Below the pieces are notes generated by a model. That model saw nothing but the letters and a program-made list of their open reading frames with translations, did not search any database and was not told the DNA's origin. A DNA stretch of 64,000 nt from Komagataeibacter intermedius TF2 (lineage in GTDB: Bacteria > Pseudomonadota > Alphaproteobacteria > Acetobacterales > Acetobacteraceae), in contig NZ_BANF01000039.1 in assembly GCF_000964425.1 (NCBI RefSeq), positions 1 to 64,000 on the forward strand. The letters are read 5' to 3'. Both the position numbers and the translations under genes were made by a program. Positions within the stretch are counted from its first letter, which is position 1. The number at the start of each line of letters is the position of its first letter. This document shows positions 1 through 8,665 of the stretch, in pieces.

Positions 1-77
1 TACTGGTTGATGGCCGTCAGCTCGTTTGTCAGCTGCGTGTTCAGATGTTCGATAACCTTTGGATCCTTGATCGGCAT
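1..77 (-). CDS. bfr: Bacterioferritin, N-terminal fragment (cut by window edge)
   Basis: Only the first 25 codons lie inside the window, reading leftwards. The peptide begins MPIKDPKVIEHLN and continues into the LTNELTAINQY block that opens bacterioferritin helix A, where the Glu of NEL is a ferroxidase ligand in the family. Bacterioferritin stores iron as a 24-subunit haem-containing shell in the cytoplasm. The ATG at 77-75 is supported by a GAGGAA ribosome-binding site eight bases upstream (85-90 read on the minus strand). The fragment is too short to judge haem ligands or intactness. It is divergent from mtnK. Confidence 0.85.
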   Translation of the reverse strand, partial: MPIKDPKVIEHLNTQLTNELTAINQ

Positions 78-219
78 ACCGGCGTTCCTCTTCTGTTATG
101 CTTACGGGTTACTGCGCGGCATCCGTGCGCGCAATTATAAAAAAGCATTGCATAACCGCAGCCTGCGCGCGACCCTGCCGCCCCCCGCAGCACGCGGCGC
201 ATGGCATGAGGAGAGCCGC
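78..219. promoter_or_regulatory. Divergent bfr/mtnK promoter region
   Basis: This 142-bp gap separates two divergent genes and holds an AT-rich island at about 131-145 in otherwise GC-rich DNA. On the minus strand, positions 139-134 read TATAAT, a perfect -10 hexamer 57 bases upstream of the bfr start; I see no convincing -35 partner. On the plus strand the same island offers TATAAA at 136-141 for mtnK. I see no clear Fur or Irr box. Confidence 0.35.
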
Positions 220-1452
220 ATGACCCAGACCCCCTACCACACGCTGGACGCACAGGGCATACGCAGCCTGATCGCGGGCCTGCCGGACGTGGCCACCCGC
301 CTTGGCGGCGCACCCGCGCAATGGCAGGTGCGCGAGGTCAGTGATGGCAACCTCAACAATGTCTTTCTTGTCGGTGGTCCGGTGGGGGAAGTCTGCCTGA
401 AGCAGTCGCTGCCGCATGTGCGCGTGGACCCGTCATGGAAAATGCCGCTGGACCGTACGTTTTTCGAAGCCGCATGGCTGCGCGCGGTCCTGCCGCTGGT
501 GGGTGGACTGACGACGGAATGCCTGTATTTCGACCGTGATCTGTATGTCCTGATTATCGAAAGCCTGTCAGACCATACCGTGCTGCGCACGGCCCTGATG
601 CAGGGGGCGGACTGGCCAGGCGTTGCGCCGCGCATCGGCACCTTCATCGCCCACGCCACGTTTGGCACATCGCTTCTGGCCCGCCCGTTCGAAGAGGTAT
701 TCACCACGCGCCGCACCTTTGCCGCCAACCTCGCCCTGACCCGCATCACGCTGGACCTCGTGCTGGATGACCCGTACCGCGACCATCCGCGCAACCACTG
801 GCATGACCCTGTCCTGACGCCCATCGTGCTGGACATCCGCTCCAGCGCCGCAACGCTGCTGGCGGTTGAAAACCTGCGGCGGCGTTTCCTGTCGCAACCG
901 CAGGCACTGCTGCATGGCGACCTGCATACCGGTTCGATCATGAGCACGGCGGACGATACCCGGGTCATTGATGGGGAATTCGCGATCTACGGTCCCATCG
1001 GGTTCGACTGCGGCATGTTCGTGGGCAATCTGGTACTGCATTATTTCGCGACACCGGACCGGACGGCACGGAAGGCCACCCTGCGCGATATCACGGCATT
1101 CTGGAACAGTTTCCATGAACAGTTCATGGGACTGTGGAACGGAAATGAATCCCCTCCGCCGGGCACGCTGCGCCCGCTGGCCTACGGACCGGCGGCGCAC
1201 GTGGCGCAACAGGCGTTCATGGAGGAAATCATGGGCGACACCATCGGCTTTGCCGGGATCGAGATCATCCGCCGCATCATTGGCTATGCCCACACGGCGG
1301 ATTTCGACACCATAGCCGACCCGCAGCAGCGCGCGACGTGCCGGGCGGGGGCGCTGTCCTTCGCCTATCACGTGCTGGATCACCTGAGCGAGTTCCACGC
1401 CATCAACGATTTCCTGTATTATCTGGATGAGCAGGAATTCGTGGGACTGTAA
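220..1452 (+). CDS. mtnK: S-methyl-5-thioribose kinase
   Basis: This 410-aa protein of the aminoglycoside-phosphotransferase fold phosphorylates methylthioribose to methylthioribose-1-phosphate, a methionine salvage step in the cytoplasm. The catalytic loop LLHGDLHTGSI and the metal-binding segment VIDGEFAIYGPIGFD are diagnostic for MtnK rather than other APH kinases. The frame stays open for 71 codons further upstream, but ATG 220 is chosen because GAGGAG precedes it at 208-213 and gives the usual family length of about 400 aa. No mtnA or other salvage gene is in the window, so the kinase stands alone between bfr and the converging hsdM. A hairpin of the dispersed repeat follows its stop codon. 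Confidence 0.93.
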   Translation: MTQTPYHTLDAQGIRSLIAGLPDVATRLGGAPAQWQVREVSDGNLNNVFLVGGPVGEVCLKQSLPHVRVDPSWKMPLDRTFFEAAWLRAVLPLVGGLTTECLYFDRDLYVLIIESLSDHTVLRTALMQGADWPGVAPRIGTFIAHATFGTSLLARPFEEVFTTRRTFAANLALTRITLDLVLDDPYRDHPRNHWHDPVLTPIVLDIRSSAATLLAVENLRRRFLSQPQALLHGDLHTGSIMSTADDTRVIDGEFAIYGPIGFDCGMFVGNLVLHYFATPDRTARKATLRDITAFWNSFHEQFMGLWNGNESPPPGTLRPLAYGPAAHVAQQAFMEEIMGDTIGFAGIEIIRRIIGYAHTADFDTIADPQQRATCRAGALSFAYHVLDHLSEFHAINDFLYYLDEQEFVGL

Positions 1453-1490
1453 AAAAACGCCGCCTTTTTGAAACAGGGCGGCAACCCGAA
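1453..1490 (+). repeat. Dispersed palindromic repeat, short copy; probable terminator
   Basis: Six bases after the mtnK stop, GCCGCC (1459-1464) pairs with GGCGGC (1477-1482) around a T/A-rich loop. This is the same GCCGCC-TTTTT-AAA-GGCGGC arm seen at 29028-29053 and, as GCTGCC/GGCAGC, at 10213-10236. It lies between the converging mtnK and hsdM and could terminate transcription in both directions. Confidence 0.6.
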
Positions 1491-1519
1491 ACCTCTTATC
1501 CATCTTCATCACTGCACCA

Positions 1520-3184
1520 TTATGGGTCCGCGGTCGGTTCTCCACCGGGCATAAGGGCCACAAGTCGTGCCATTGATCGACGCAGGTCGGCTTCGATCTC
1601 TTGTAACGGCCGAAGCGGAACGGGATGGTGAAAATACCGCGCGAAGGAAATGGCGCAGCCAGTAGCGGTCCGGGTCGTATCCAGCCGGGCATCCGGGTCG
1701 TATGGTCGGATCATCTGGCTGAACCATGCCTGTGGGTCGTGTTCCATCCCCACACGGAATGCGGTCCGCACCGGCGCGCCATCACGGCCGGGACGCGTGA
1801 CCATCAGGCTGCGGTACAGGAATTCCCGCCCCGGCAGAAGACATGAAAACGGGGTCCGACGCATATCCGCCGCCCCGTCCGGCGTGGGCGCGTCATGCGC
1901 CAGCACCTGCCATGCAACGGGTGCGCCATCCGCCCCATCGCGCAGCAGCACATCCATTGCCGCATCGACCGTGCAGGCCCGTAGTACGGCGTCGATATGG
2001 TACGACGTCATCTCGCGCCGTTTTTCCCCCCCACCGGACAGCGCGCGTTGCCACAGCCCCGTCGCGTCAACCAGCCGGACCGTGCCCCTGCGTGCCGCTG
2101 GCCTGTTGTTGTCCAGTATCCACACATAGGTCGCGATACCGGTATTGACGAACATATCTGCAGGCAGGGCGATGACCGCATCAATCAGGTCGTGTTCCAC
2201 CAGATACCGTCGGATGGCGGATTCACCGGAATCCGCGCTACCACCGGTCAATGCCGCCCCGTGTGTCACCACGCCAATACGCGCGCCACCTGCACGCGGG
2301 CTGCGCATATGGGCTACAAGATGCAGCATGAACAGCATGGACCCGTCCGCCACGCGGGGCAGGCCGGGGGCAAAACGTCCGGCATGCCCCTGCGCATGCT
2401 CAGCCTGTATGGCCGCGCGGATATGCCGCCAGTCCAGCCCGAAGGGCGGGTTCGACAGCATGCGGGCGAAACGGCGGCCTGCATGCCCGTCATGGGCCAG
2501 GGTGTCACCACAGACGATCTGCCCCGGTGCGCGTCCGCGCAGCAGCATGTCCGCGCGACACAGGGCACAGGCGCGGTGGCTGATTTCCTGACCGAACAGG
2601 TCAACCGTAATGCCGCGCTGCCGTAACCGGTCCGCAGCCCGTCCCAGCAGCGCGCCCGTCCCGGCAGCGGGATCATACAGGTTGTGCCGCGCACCAGGGC
2701 CATCGGGGGCGAAAACCAGATCCACCATAAGGTCCGTGACCTCCGGCGGGGTGAAATGTGCCCCCGTTCGCCGGGTATCGGCAAAATGATGGACCAGTTC
2801 CTCAAACAGCCGGGCCATTGCCTCGGTGCCATGCCGGGCGGGCGACAGGTCAAGCGCGGTGAAATGCGCCGCCAGTCCCCCCAGCAGGTCCGCGCGCGCC
2901 AGACGACGGGCAAGGGGCATGACCTCCAGCTGCGATATGATATCGCGCACGACTCCAGGCAGACGGTTCGTCAGGCGATCAAGACAGGCCAGCGGGTCAG
3001 GCGCGCGCGCCACGGCATCCAGCCAGCGGGCAGGACGCGCACGCGACAGTTCCAGCCGCCGCAGCATGGTGAATACCAGAATGACCGGCCCGTACTCCGC
3101 CGGTTCCATGCCACCACGCAGCAGGTCGGCCACACGCCAGATGGCGGCAGCCGACAGCAGCGGAGGGGGCCGGGCCTCAGCCAT
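1520..3184 (-). CDS. hsdM: Type I restriction-modification methyltransferase subunit (HsdM-like)
   Basis: This 554-aa N6-adenine DNA methylase has the type I M-subunit layout. The N-terminal helical domain (about 10-130) carries the LRGGMEPAEY block; then come TGAHFTPPEVTDLMV, SAM-binding motif I DPAAGTG (about 171-177), catalytic motif IV SNPPF (about 244-248) and the IRRYLVEHDLIDAVIALP block (about 330). All key residues are present, so it should be active with a specificity subunit. It starts only 9 bases after the AI-2E-family gene and is the last gene of a minus-strand cluster led by hsdS at 6212. No HsdR is visible on either side. It probably methylates a bipartite adenine site in complex with HsdS. 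Confidence 0.88.
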   Translation of the reverse strand: MAEARPPPLLSAAAIWRVADLLRGGMEPAEYGPVILVFTMLRRLELSRARPARWLDAVARAPDPLACLDRLTNRLPGVVRDIISQLEVMPLARRLARADLLGGLAAHFTALDLSPARHGTEAMARLFEELVHHFADTRRTGAHFTPPEVTDLMVDLVFAPDGPGARHNLYDPAAGTGALLGRAADRLRQRGITVDLFGQEISHRACALCRADMLLRGRAPGQIVCGDTLAHDGHAGRRFARMLSNPPFGLDWRHIRAAIQAEHAQGHAGRFAPGLPRVADGSMLFMLHLVAHMRSPRAGGARIGVVTHGAALTGGSADSGESAIRRYLVEHDLIDAVIALPADMFVNTGIATYVWILDNNRPAARRGTVRLVDATGLWQRALSGGGEKRREMTSYHIDAVLRACTVDAAMDVLLRDGADGAPVAWQVLAHDAPTPDGAADMRRTPFSCLLPGREFLYRSLMVTRPGRDGAPVRTAFRVGMEHDPQAWFSQMIRPYDPDARLDTTRTATGCAISFARYFHHPVPLRPLQEIEADLRRSMARLVALMPGGEPTADP

Positions 3185-3193
3185 CTGCCAGCC

Positions 3194-4243
3194 TTAACGC
3201 GCCTGTTCTTCCGCCGCCGCCGTGCGCCATAGCGACAGGGCGACTGCAATGACCGTCGGCCCCATGAACAGCCCCAGCAGACCAAACATGTGCAGTCCCC
3301 CCAGAATGGCCGTCAGCACCGCAAGGAACGGAATGCTGGTGCTGCCACTGATCAGCTTGGGCCGGACGAAATGGTCCCCCGCGCCATAGGCGATCGTCCC
3401 CAGCGCCGCCACGATGACCGCCTGCGTCACGCCATTGGCGGCAAAGGTCATGAGCGTGGTGGCACAGAGCAGGATCGGCCCGCAGAAGGGAATGATGCTG
3501 ACCACCGCCGTCAGCAGCGTCAGCAGGGCAGGGTGAGGGGTGCCCGCAATGAAATAGCCGATCCCCACCAGCACGCCCTGGCCCAGCCCGACCAGCACCA
3601 GCCCCGCGACCGTGCCGCGCACGGCGCCAACGGTGTTGCGCATGACATCACCTGTCCGCTCCCCCAGGAAGCGGCGGCCCACGGCGCGGATATCGCTTAC
3701 CAGCACATGCGACGCAGCAAGGTAGAAATAGACTGACAGGGTGGCGATGACGAAGGTTTCCGTCATGTCCATCACCCGGTGTGGCAGTGCGCGCCCGTCG
3801 CCCGTTGCGAACATGTGCGAGGCCACACTGGTCCAGTGCCGCAGTTCATCCGGGTCGGACAGGTAGCGGCTCCACAATGCCGACAGGCGCGGGCCGATGC
3901 GCGGGATGTCCGCCACCTGCGGCGAGACAGGGATACCATCATGCAACGCCCCGCGCCCCCATGCCAGAAGGGATGGCAGATCCATGCCCGCCCGCACCAC
4001 CATGGCGATCATGGGTACGGCCAGCAGCGCGAATATCCCCGCCGCGATCAGGCCCGCGGCCATGCGGTTGCCCATGCCCCGCCCGACCAGACGGTGGTAC
4101 AGCGGATAGGTCGTGATGCTCAGGATACCGCCCCAGACAAAGGCAAACAGGAAGGACTGTTCGATCCACGCGGAAAACAGCACGACCGCGCATACAAATA
4201 TAAAGGTCCCGATATACTGGGTCCGGCTCCGGTTTTCATCCAT
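3194..4243 (-). CDS. AI-2E family transporter (PerM/UPF0118-like membrane protein)
   Basis: This 349-aa integral membrane protein has paired N-terminal helices (about residues 10-45), a loop of roughly 60-80 residues, and a C-terminal bundle including LVLVGLGQGVLVGIGYFI, the IIPFCGPIL segment and GLLGLFMGPTVIAVA. This is the AI-2E family architecture, whose members export small solutes or exchange ions; the name does not prove AI-2 transport. The start MDENRSR at 4243 is chosen over longer upstream frames because the first helix follows directly and GGAACAG lies upstream. It sits between a GNAT gene and hsdM in the same direction, an unusual neighbour for methylation genes. Confidence 0.85.
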   Translation of the reverse strand: MDENRSRTQYIGTFIFVCAVVLFSAWIEQSFLFAFVWGGILSITTYPLYHRLVGRGMGNRMAAGLIAAGIFALLAVPMIAMVVRAGMDLPSLLAWGRGALHDGIPVSPQVADIPRIGPRLSALWSRYLSDPDELRHWTSVASHMFATGDGRALPHRVMDMTETFVIATLSVYFYLAASHVLVSDIRAVGRRFLGERTGDVMRNTVGAVRGTVAGLVLVGLGQGVLVGIGYFIAGTPHPALLTLLTAVVSIIPFCGPILLCATTLMTFAANGVTQAVIVAALGTIAYGAGDHFVRPKLISGSTSIPFLAVLTAILGGLHMFGLLGLFMGPTVIAVALSLWRTAAAEEQAR

Positions 4244-4421
4244 ATGGTATGATCTGTTCCTGATGTGATGATGATACGTCGTATGGTAACATAACCTGCG
4301 CGACACGGGACCGCGCATTTTCCCGACCCCGTGCATGTCCATGATCGGTGCCGTCCCATGCATGCGCATGGACGGCGCGCCGCACGCTATCGCGCCCGGT
4401 TTAACAACTGCTGAACATATA

Positions 4422-4916
4422 TCAGCGTGCCTGCACGCCCGACAGCAGCCTGCGCATGAAATAGCGCGGAAAGAAAGGCGCCGGGCCATCAAGCTGGCCG
4501 AACACCTCAAACCCCACCTTTTCATAAAAAACCCGTGCCTGAAACGCATAGGTATCAAGCCACATATGGGTGCAGCCCCGCCGGCGGGCTTCGTGTTCAG
4601 CCATCAACACCAGCCTGCGTCCCATCCCGCGCCCGCGCAGGCGGGGGGCCACGGCCAGCATGTCGATATGCATCTCCCCCCAGCGGGACTGCGCCACCAG
4701 CCCGCCCCGGATGGCCCCCGTCACGCGGTCGCGGATCACGATGACAAGGTCATGGCAGTCAATGTATCCCACCACGCCGCATGTGAAATCACGCAGTATG
4801 GACAGCACCGCGTCCTCATCCGCCCGCGTCGGACGCGGCAGGACGGCAATTTCCACATCCATTCCCGAACCGGGGGAGCCGGGCGTGCGGGCGCGACATT
4901 TGTCCGTTGTACTCAT
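4422..4916 (-). CDS. GNAT family N-acetyltransferase
   Basis: This 164-aa protein has the GNAT fold. The acetyl-CoA pyrophosphate loop is the LAVAPRLRGRGMGRRLV block (about residues 88-104), followed by the FYEKVGFEVFG motif (about 132-142) typical of the last strands. The substrate cannot be predicted; small molecules, peptides and protein N-termini are all possible. It begins 21 bases after hsdS and is followed by 178 non-coding bases before the AI-2E-family gene, so it is probably cotranscribed with hsdS. An internal Met at residue 19 (4862) is an alternative start that removes a low-complexity N-terminus. Confidence 0.85.
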   Translation of the reverse strand: MSTTDKCRARTPGSPGSGMDVEIAVLPRPTRADEDAVLSILRDFTCGVVGYIDCHDLVIVIRDRVTGAIRGGLVAQSRWGEMHIDMLAVAPRLRGRGMGRRLVLMAEHEARRRGCTHMWLDTYAFQARVFYEKVGFEVFGQLDGPAPFFPRYFMRRLLSGVQAR

Positions 4917-4937
4917 TCCCGTCCCATTCCACCGTCT

Positions 4938-6212
4938 TCACGTCGCCCGTCCGCTGATATGGGCCTGCCGCAGGGCAGGACGATATTCACACAGCACGGC
5001 GTGCAACCGTTCGCGGGCATACGCCTGACGTGCCTGCCGGTCCAGTATCTCCCACACCTCCTGCGCAACCGCGCGCTGGCGGGGCAGTGGGGGCAGGCAT
5101 AGTTCAAGCGAGGCAAGGGTCCGGGTATCCACTTCGGGAAAGACGCTTCCGCCTGCGCGTCGCCGCAGTTCCGGGGCCGCCACATGCAGCAGCAGGGCGA
5201 GAAAGCGCAGGTCCATGTCCGCTGCGCGCGGCACGAGCGCCTTGCATCCCTGGCTTACGGATACAGGCGCCGCCGTCATGCCCACCCGGCCCACCGGGGC
5301 ACGGGTGGAGATAACCAGCGCGCCCGCTTCCACCACCGTGGCGCGGCAGGCTGCCAGCCCCATCGTGGACAGGCCGCGCGTGCCATGGTCCACCCATGCA
5401 GGCGGCCCGGCAGGCAGGTCGGCAGGCGTCAGCCACGCCACGTCATGTCCCCAGCAGGCCGCGTTGCCCGTGGCGGGCGTGCCGCCGCCCACGATGTCAA
5501 ACACGCTGCCCACGGGCCGGATGGTCCCGCCAGCCGGCACGGGGCCGGGCCATGTCGCGCCATGGGGCAGGGCCGCATGATGGATGGCCGCCTGCGTGTA
5601 TTCGCTGGCCGCCACCGCCTGCATATCCAGTTCATGCATCTGACGGTCGATCCGGTCCATGTGACAGTCCAGCGCCTGTGCAATGGCATGCTGGCGCTGC
5701 AATGGTGGACAGGGTACCAGCAGGCTGTTCATCCGTGCACGGGTCAGTTTGGGGCGGGTCGTGCCGTCCACATACGCAGCATAGGACAGGGTATTGAGCG
5801 CATGCGCCAGAAAACGCCCATCCACCCCTGTCCGCGGACGCAGCACATGCACATGATTGCCCGCCCATAACGGGCCATCATGAAAAAACGCGACATCACG
5901 GACGGAATCGAAAAAGGGAGCGCTATCTTCCCCCAGCAGCACAAGCGGCCCATCAAACAGCGCCCGGTCCACATATCCCGCAACACCACTGGCGCCATGA
6001 TAGGGCACATCGCCCGGACAACGCGCCCGCTGCGCGCGATTGAGCGGCACGCGCCCTGCATCCAGACAGTCCACCAGTGCCCCAAGGGGGACTGCGGGCC
6101 AGCACGATGCATGCATATGCCCCGCAAATCCGCCATCACGCGTCTGCCACGTGCCATCCGCCGGTCCGTCCATGCGGTACGGGTGACGTGAAAAGCATGA
6201 TGTGTCAATCAT
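4938..6212 (-). CDS. hsdS: Type I restriction-modification specificity subunit (HsdS-like)
   Basis: This protein of about 424 aa has two target recognition domains and conserved spacer regions, as in a full-length HsdS. The first TRD contains VPYHGASGVAGYVD, GEDSAPFF and GTTRPKLTRARMNSL before a PPLQRQHAIAQ helix. The second contains GGGTPATGN, WLTPADL, ISTRAPVGRVGM and a closing PPLPRQRAVAQ helix. Each TRD reads half of a bipartite DNA target and the helices set the spacing. The start is placed at MIDTS (6212); MGI three codons earlier (6221) is equally possible. It leads a minus-strand cluster whose last gene is hsdM, separated by two unrelated genes, and it is divergent from a MATE exporter. 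Confidence 0.87.
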   Translation of the reverse strand: MIDTSCFSRHPYRMDGPADGTWQTRDGGFAGHMHASCWPAVPLGALVDCLDAGRVPLNRAQRARCPGDVPYHGASGVAGYVDRALFDGPLVLLGEDSAPFFDSVRDVAFFHDGPLWAGNHVHVLRPRTGVDGRFLAHALNTLSYAAYVDGTTRPKLTRARMNSLLVPCPPLQRQHAIAQALDCHMDRIDRQMHELDMQAVAASEYTQAAIHHAALPHGATWPGPVPAGGTIRPVGSVFDIVGGGTPATGNAACWGHDVAWLTPADLPAGPPAWVDHGTRGLSTMGLAACRATVVEAGALVISTRAPVGRVGMTAAPVSVSQGCKALVPRAADMDLRFLALLLHVAAPELRRRAGGSVFPEVDTRTLASLELCLPPLPRQRAVAQEVWEILDRQARQAYARERLHAVLCEYRPALRQAHISGRAT

Positions 6213-6310
6213 GATCCCCATATGCTGGCGGCATGCGACGGAATGATATAAACCCCCACAGATACCGTACGGCAGACATAACCATGCCGCATGGCTGACA
6301 GTAGGATTGC

Positions 6311-7672
6311 ATGACGCGTTCACCACACGCATTCGGGGCGGAATTCCGCTCCATTCTCGCCATCGCGGGACCGATGGGCCTGTCACAGTTTGTCCAGATG
6401 CTGATGGGCGCGACCGATGACGTGCTGCTGGGGGGGCTGGGCGCATCGGCGCTGGCGATCGGAGGACTGGCGACCAGTTCGTTCTTCACGCTCAATGCCA
6501 TCCTTGCCGCCATGATCGAGGCAGGCGGCATCCTGCTGTCACAGGCGCGTGGGCGGCAGGATCATGCCAGCCTGGGCACCATCATGACATCCATGCTGGC
6601 AGTGGCGGTGGCGCTGTGCGTGCCTGAACTGTTCTGCCTGTGGCATATCGACCGGCTGCTGGCGTGGATGAACGAACCCGAGGCCATCCGCGCGCCCGTC
6701 ATCCATTTCGTCCATATCCTGATGTGGGCCGTGCCGCCCGCGCTGCTGGGACAGGGGATCGTGACCACGGCGCTGCCGGTCATGGGGGCGCAGGGCATCC
6801 TCATGCGCGTCATGCCGTGCATCACGGTGGTCAACGGGGTGCTGAACGCAGCCCTGATCCACGGCTGGTTCGGGCTGCCTGCGCTGGGGCTGTATGGATC
6901 GGCCATCGCTACGGTCACGACATTATGGTGCATGCCGTTCATCATGCTGGCCTTCGTGTCCCGCAGGCCGGACCTGCGCAAGATACTGCGTCCCCGCCCG
7001 CATGACTGGGGACAGACGCTTGCGCTGCTGCGCACCGGCCTGCCAATGCTGGCGGCCGCCATGGCGGAGGTCTCGCTGTTCCAGGCCAACAGCCTTGAGG
7101 CCGCACGCCTTGGCAACAGCGCGCTGGCAGCATTCCAGATCATGCTGGGAATAGGGGTCCAGTGCTTCGTGGTGTACATGGCGCTGGGGCAGGCATGCAA
7201 CATCCGTGTCGGGTACTGGACCGGGCGGGGCGACCCGGCCATGATGCGCCGCGCGGCATGGGCGGCCATGCTGCTGGGCATTGCGGTGGCGGCCGTCATG
7301 ACACTGGGAATGGCGCTGGGGCGGCATGCCATCATCAGCCTCTACCTGAATATGTCGCTGCCGGAAAACACACAGGCGGTCAGCATGGCGCTGGGGCTTC
7401 TGCTGGTGGGGGCGGCATTCCAGATTCCCGATGCAGTGCAGGTCATCACGACCGGCATCCTGCGCGGGCAGGGCGATACGACGGTCCCGATGGTGCTGGC
7501 TGTTATCGGGTACTGGGGCATTGGTTTTCCCAGCGGGGTCTACCTTGCCTTTCACCACGGCATGGGGCCATCGGGACTGTGGTGCGGCAACGGGATCGGC
7601 CTGGTGGCGGTGTTCATGATGCAGGGCACGCGTATCGTGTGGCGCATGCGCCCGCACGGCGCGCGGGGATAA
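6311..7672 (+). CDS. MATE family multidrug/toxin efflux protein
   Basis: This 453-aa protein has about 12 hydrophobic segments in two MATE repeats. The first opens with LAIAGPMGLSQFVQMLMGATDD; the second carries MLAAAMAEVSLFQAN near residue 250 and the family GILRGQGDT motif near 390. MATE pumps export cationic drugs or metabolites in exchange for Na+ or H+ across the inner membrane. The asymmetric pattern is closest to NorM-type proteins. It is divergent from hsdS and converges, with one base between stops, on a small membrane protein gene. The substrate is unknown. Confidence 0.9.
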   Translation: MTRSPHAFGAEFRSILAIAGPMGLSQFVQMLMGATDDVLLGGLGASALAIGGLATSSFFTLNAILAAMIEAGGILLSQARGRQDHASLGTIMTSMLAVAVALCVPELFCLWHIDRLLAWMNEPEAIRAPVIHFVHILMWAVPPALLGQGIVTTALPVMGAQGILMRVMPCITVVNGVLNAALIHGWFGLPALGLYGSAIATVTTLWCMPFIMLAFVSRRPDLRKILRPRPHDWGQTLALLRTGLPMLAAAMAEVSLFQANSLEAARLGNSALAAFQIMLGIGVQCFVVYMALGQACNIRVGYWTGRGDPAMMRRAAWAAMLLGIAVAAVMTLGMALGRHAIISLYLNMSLPENTQAVSMALGLLLVGAAFQIPDAVQVITTGILRGQGDTTVPMVLAVIGYWGIGFPSGVYLAFHHGMGPSGLWCGNGIGLVAVFMMQGTRIVWRMRPHGARG

Positions 7673-7673
7673 G

Positions 7674-8201
7674 CTACAGCCGCTTGTGCATTTCCTCGCG
7701 GATGGAATTGCACTTCTTGGTAAACACGCCCGCCTGCGACGCGGTCATGAAGTTTATCAGGAAGGCGCCCAGCAGCGAGCAGAAGGACAGGATGATCAGC
7801 ACCCGTCCCATCAGCGATATGACCCCGCCGTAATGCTCGGCCGAGTACCACAGCAGCCCGAGGCTGAGCACCGCGCCAAACACGCCCAGCACGCCGGTGG
7901 AACGGATGAGGGATTCCTCCTCCCGGATGAAGGTGGAGGATTCCTGCCATAACAGGAACAGCTTGCGGTCCATTTCCTGCACGGCGGCGGCATATTCCTC
8001 CGCATCATCGGGGTGCTGGTGGTCGGTACCGCTACGGTGCAGTTCCAGTTCCTGCCGGGCCTTGGCAAAGACGCGCCTGCGCTCCTTTATGGCCGGCAGG
8101 CTGATATCGACGAAACTGAGGATGGCGACATTCAGTCCGGCTGACAGCTGGATCACCGCCTGGAAATCACCCCAGATCACAGGTTGTCCCCATCGGGGCA
8201 C
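7674..8201 (-). CDS. Hypothetical membrane protein with coiled-coil segment
   Basis: This 175-aa protein is not recognised. The first 30 residues are hydrophobic enough for one membrane helix. Residues about 35-110 are highly charged and helical (KERRRVFAKARQELELH, then EEYAAAVQEMDRKL), consistent with a coiled coil. Two clear membrane helices follow (TGVLGVFGAVLSLGLLW and LMGRVLIILSFCSLLGAFL), and the protein ends in a basic tail. The layout recalls small 2TM effector or scaffold proteins, but I see no diagnostic motif. It is divergent from the superinfection-immunity-like gene at 8331 across 129 bp. Confidence 0.65.
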   Translation of the reverse strand: MPRWGQPVIWGDFQAVIQLSAGLNVAILSFVDISLPAIKERRRVFAKARQELELHRSGTDHQHPDDAEEYAAAVQEMDRKLFLLWQESSTFIREEESLIRSTGVLGVFGAVLSLGLLWYSAEHYGGVISLMGRVLIILSFCSLLGAFLINFMTASQAGVFTKKCNSIREEMHKRL

Positions 8202-8330
8202 ACATGACTGCGCACTGTAAAAAAAACCCTGACAAATTGGATCCGACCGACATGTTCATGCTGCATGCCGGTGCCCAGCGCGCGATATGATGTGGCGGCA
8301 CGCCTGTATTAAGGGTTAGCATGAAGTGTT

Positions 8331-8654
8331 ATGAATATCCATGTTCCCTCCACTTACGAGGTCTACCGTGGCTGGCAGTCCATACAGGGCACGGGGCTGG
8401 AAATAGGCACGGCTGTCCTTCTGGTCCTGGCCTTCGGACTGGCGGGAAGCATGGTGCTGTTCCTGCTGCCAACGTTCATTGCGTGTCGCCGCGGGGTGCA
8501 TAACGCGGCGGTGGTAGCCGTGGTGAACTGCGCCACGGGCATGACCGGGGTTGGCTGGGTGATTGCGCTGCTCATGGCCTGCATGATGGAAACCGACATA
8601 CAGCGCCATGCCCGCCTGGGCCGGAGCGAACAGACCTTCCCTGGCGTGCCCTAG
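8331..8654 (+). CDS. Superinfection immunity family (T4 Imm-like) small membrane protein
   Basis: This 107-aa protein has two membrane helices: one ending in FLLPTFIACRRG (about residues 44-55) and one containing GMTGVGWVIALLMA (about 70-83). The pattern of a helix ending in LPT-IA, a short charged turn, then N-x-x-x-G-x-T-G-x-GW is the signature of the superinfection immunity protein family, named after phage T4 Imm. Many members are ordinary chromosomal proteins of unknown role, so phage exclusion is only a possibility. No phage genes are nearby. It converges on the GH32 gene. Confidence 0.72.
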   Translation: MNIHVPSTYEVYRGWQSIQGTGLEIGTAVLLVLAFGLAGSMVLFLLPTFIACRRGVHNAAVVAVVNCATGMTGVGWVIALLMACMMETDIQRHARLGRSEQTFPGVP

Positions 8655-8665
8655 CCACCGGTTGG

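Noticed and set aside
568-1692. Long open frame on the minus strand opposite mtnK
   Set aside because: mtnK has clear kinase motifs; the opposite frame has no recognisable domain and crosses the intergenic hairpin.
3194-4243. Quorum-sensing AI-2 exporter
   Set aside because: The family name alone does not establish AI-2 transport, and no luxS or lsr gene is in the window.
1520-6212. Complete type I restriction-modification system
   Set aside because: No HsdR with helicase and nuclease motifs is present on either side, so only the methylation part can be supported.
8331-8654. Prophage remnant indicated by the superinfection-immunity-like gene
   Set aside because: No integrase, structural or lysis gene and no attachment repeat is nearby; the family is common on ordinary chromosomes.
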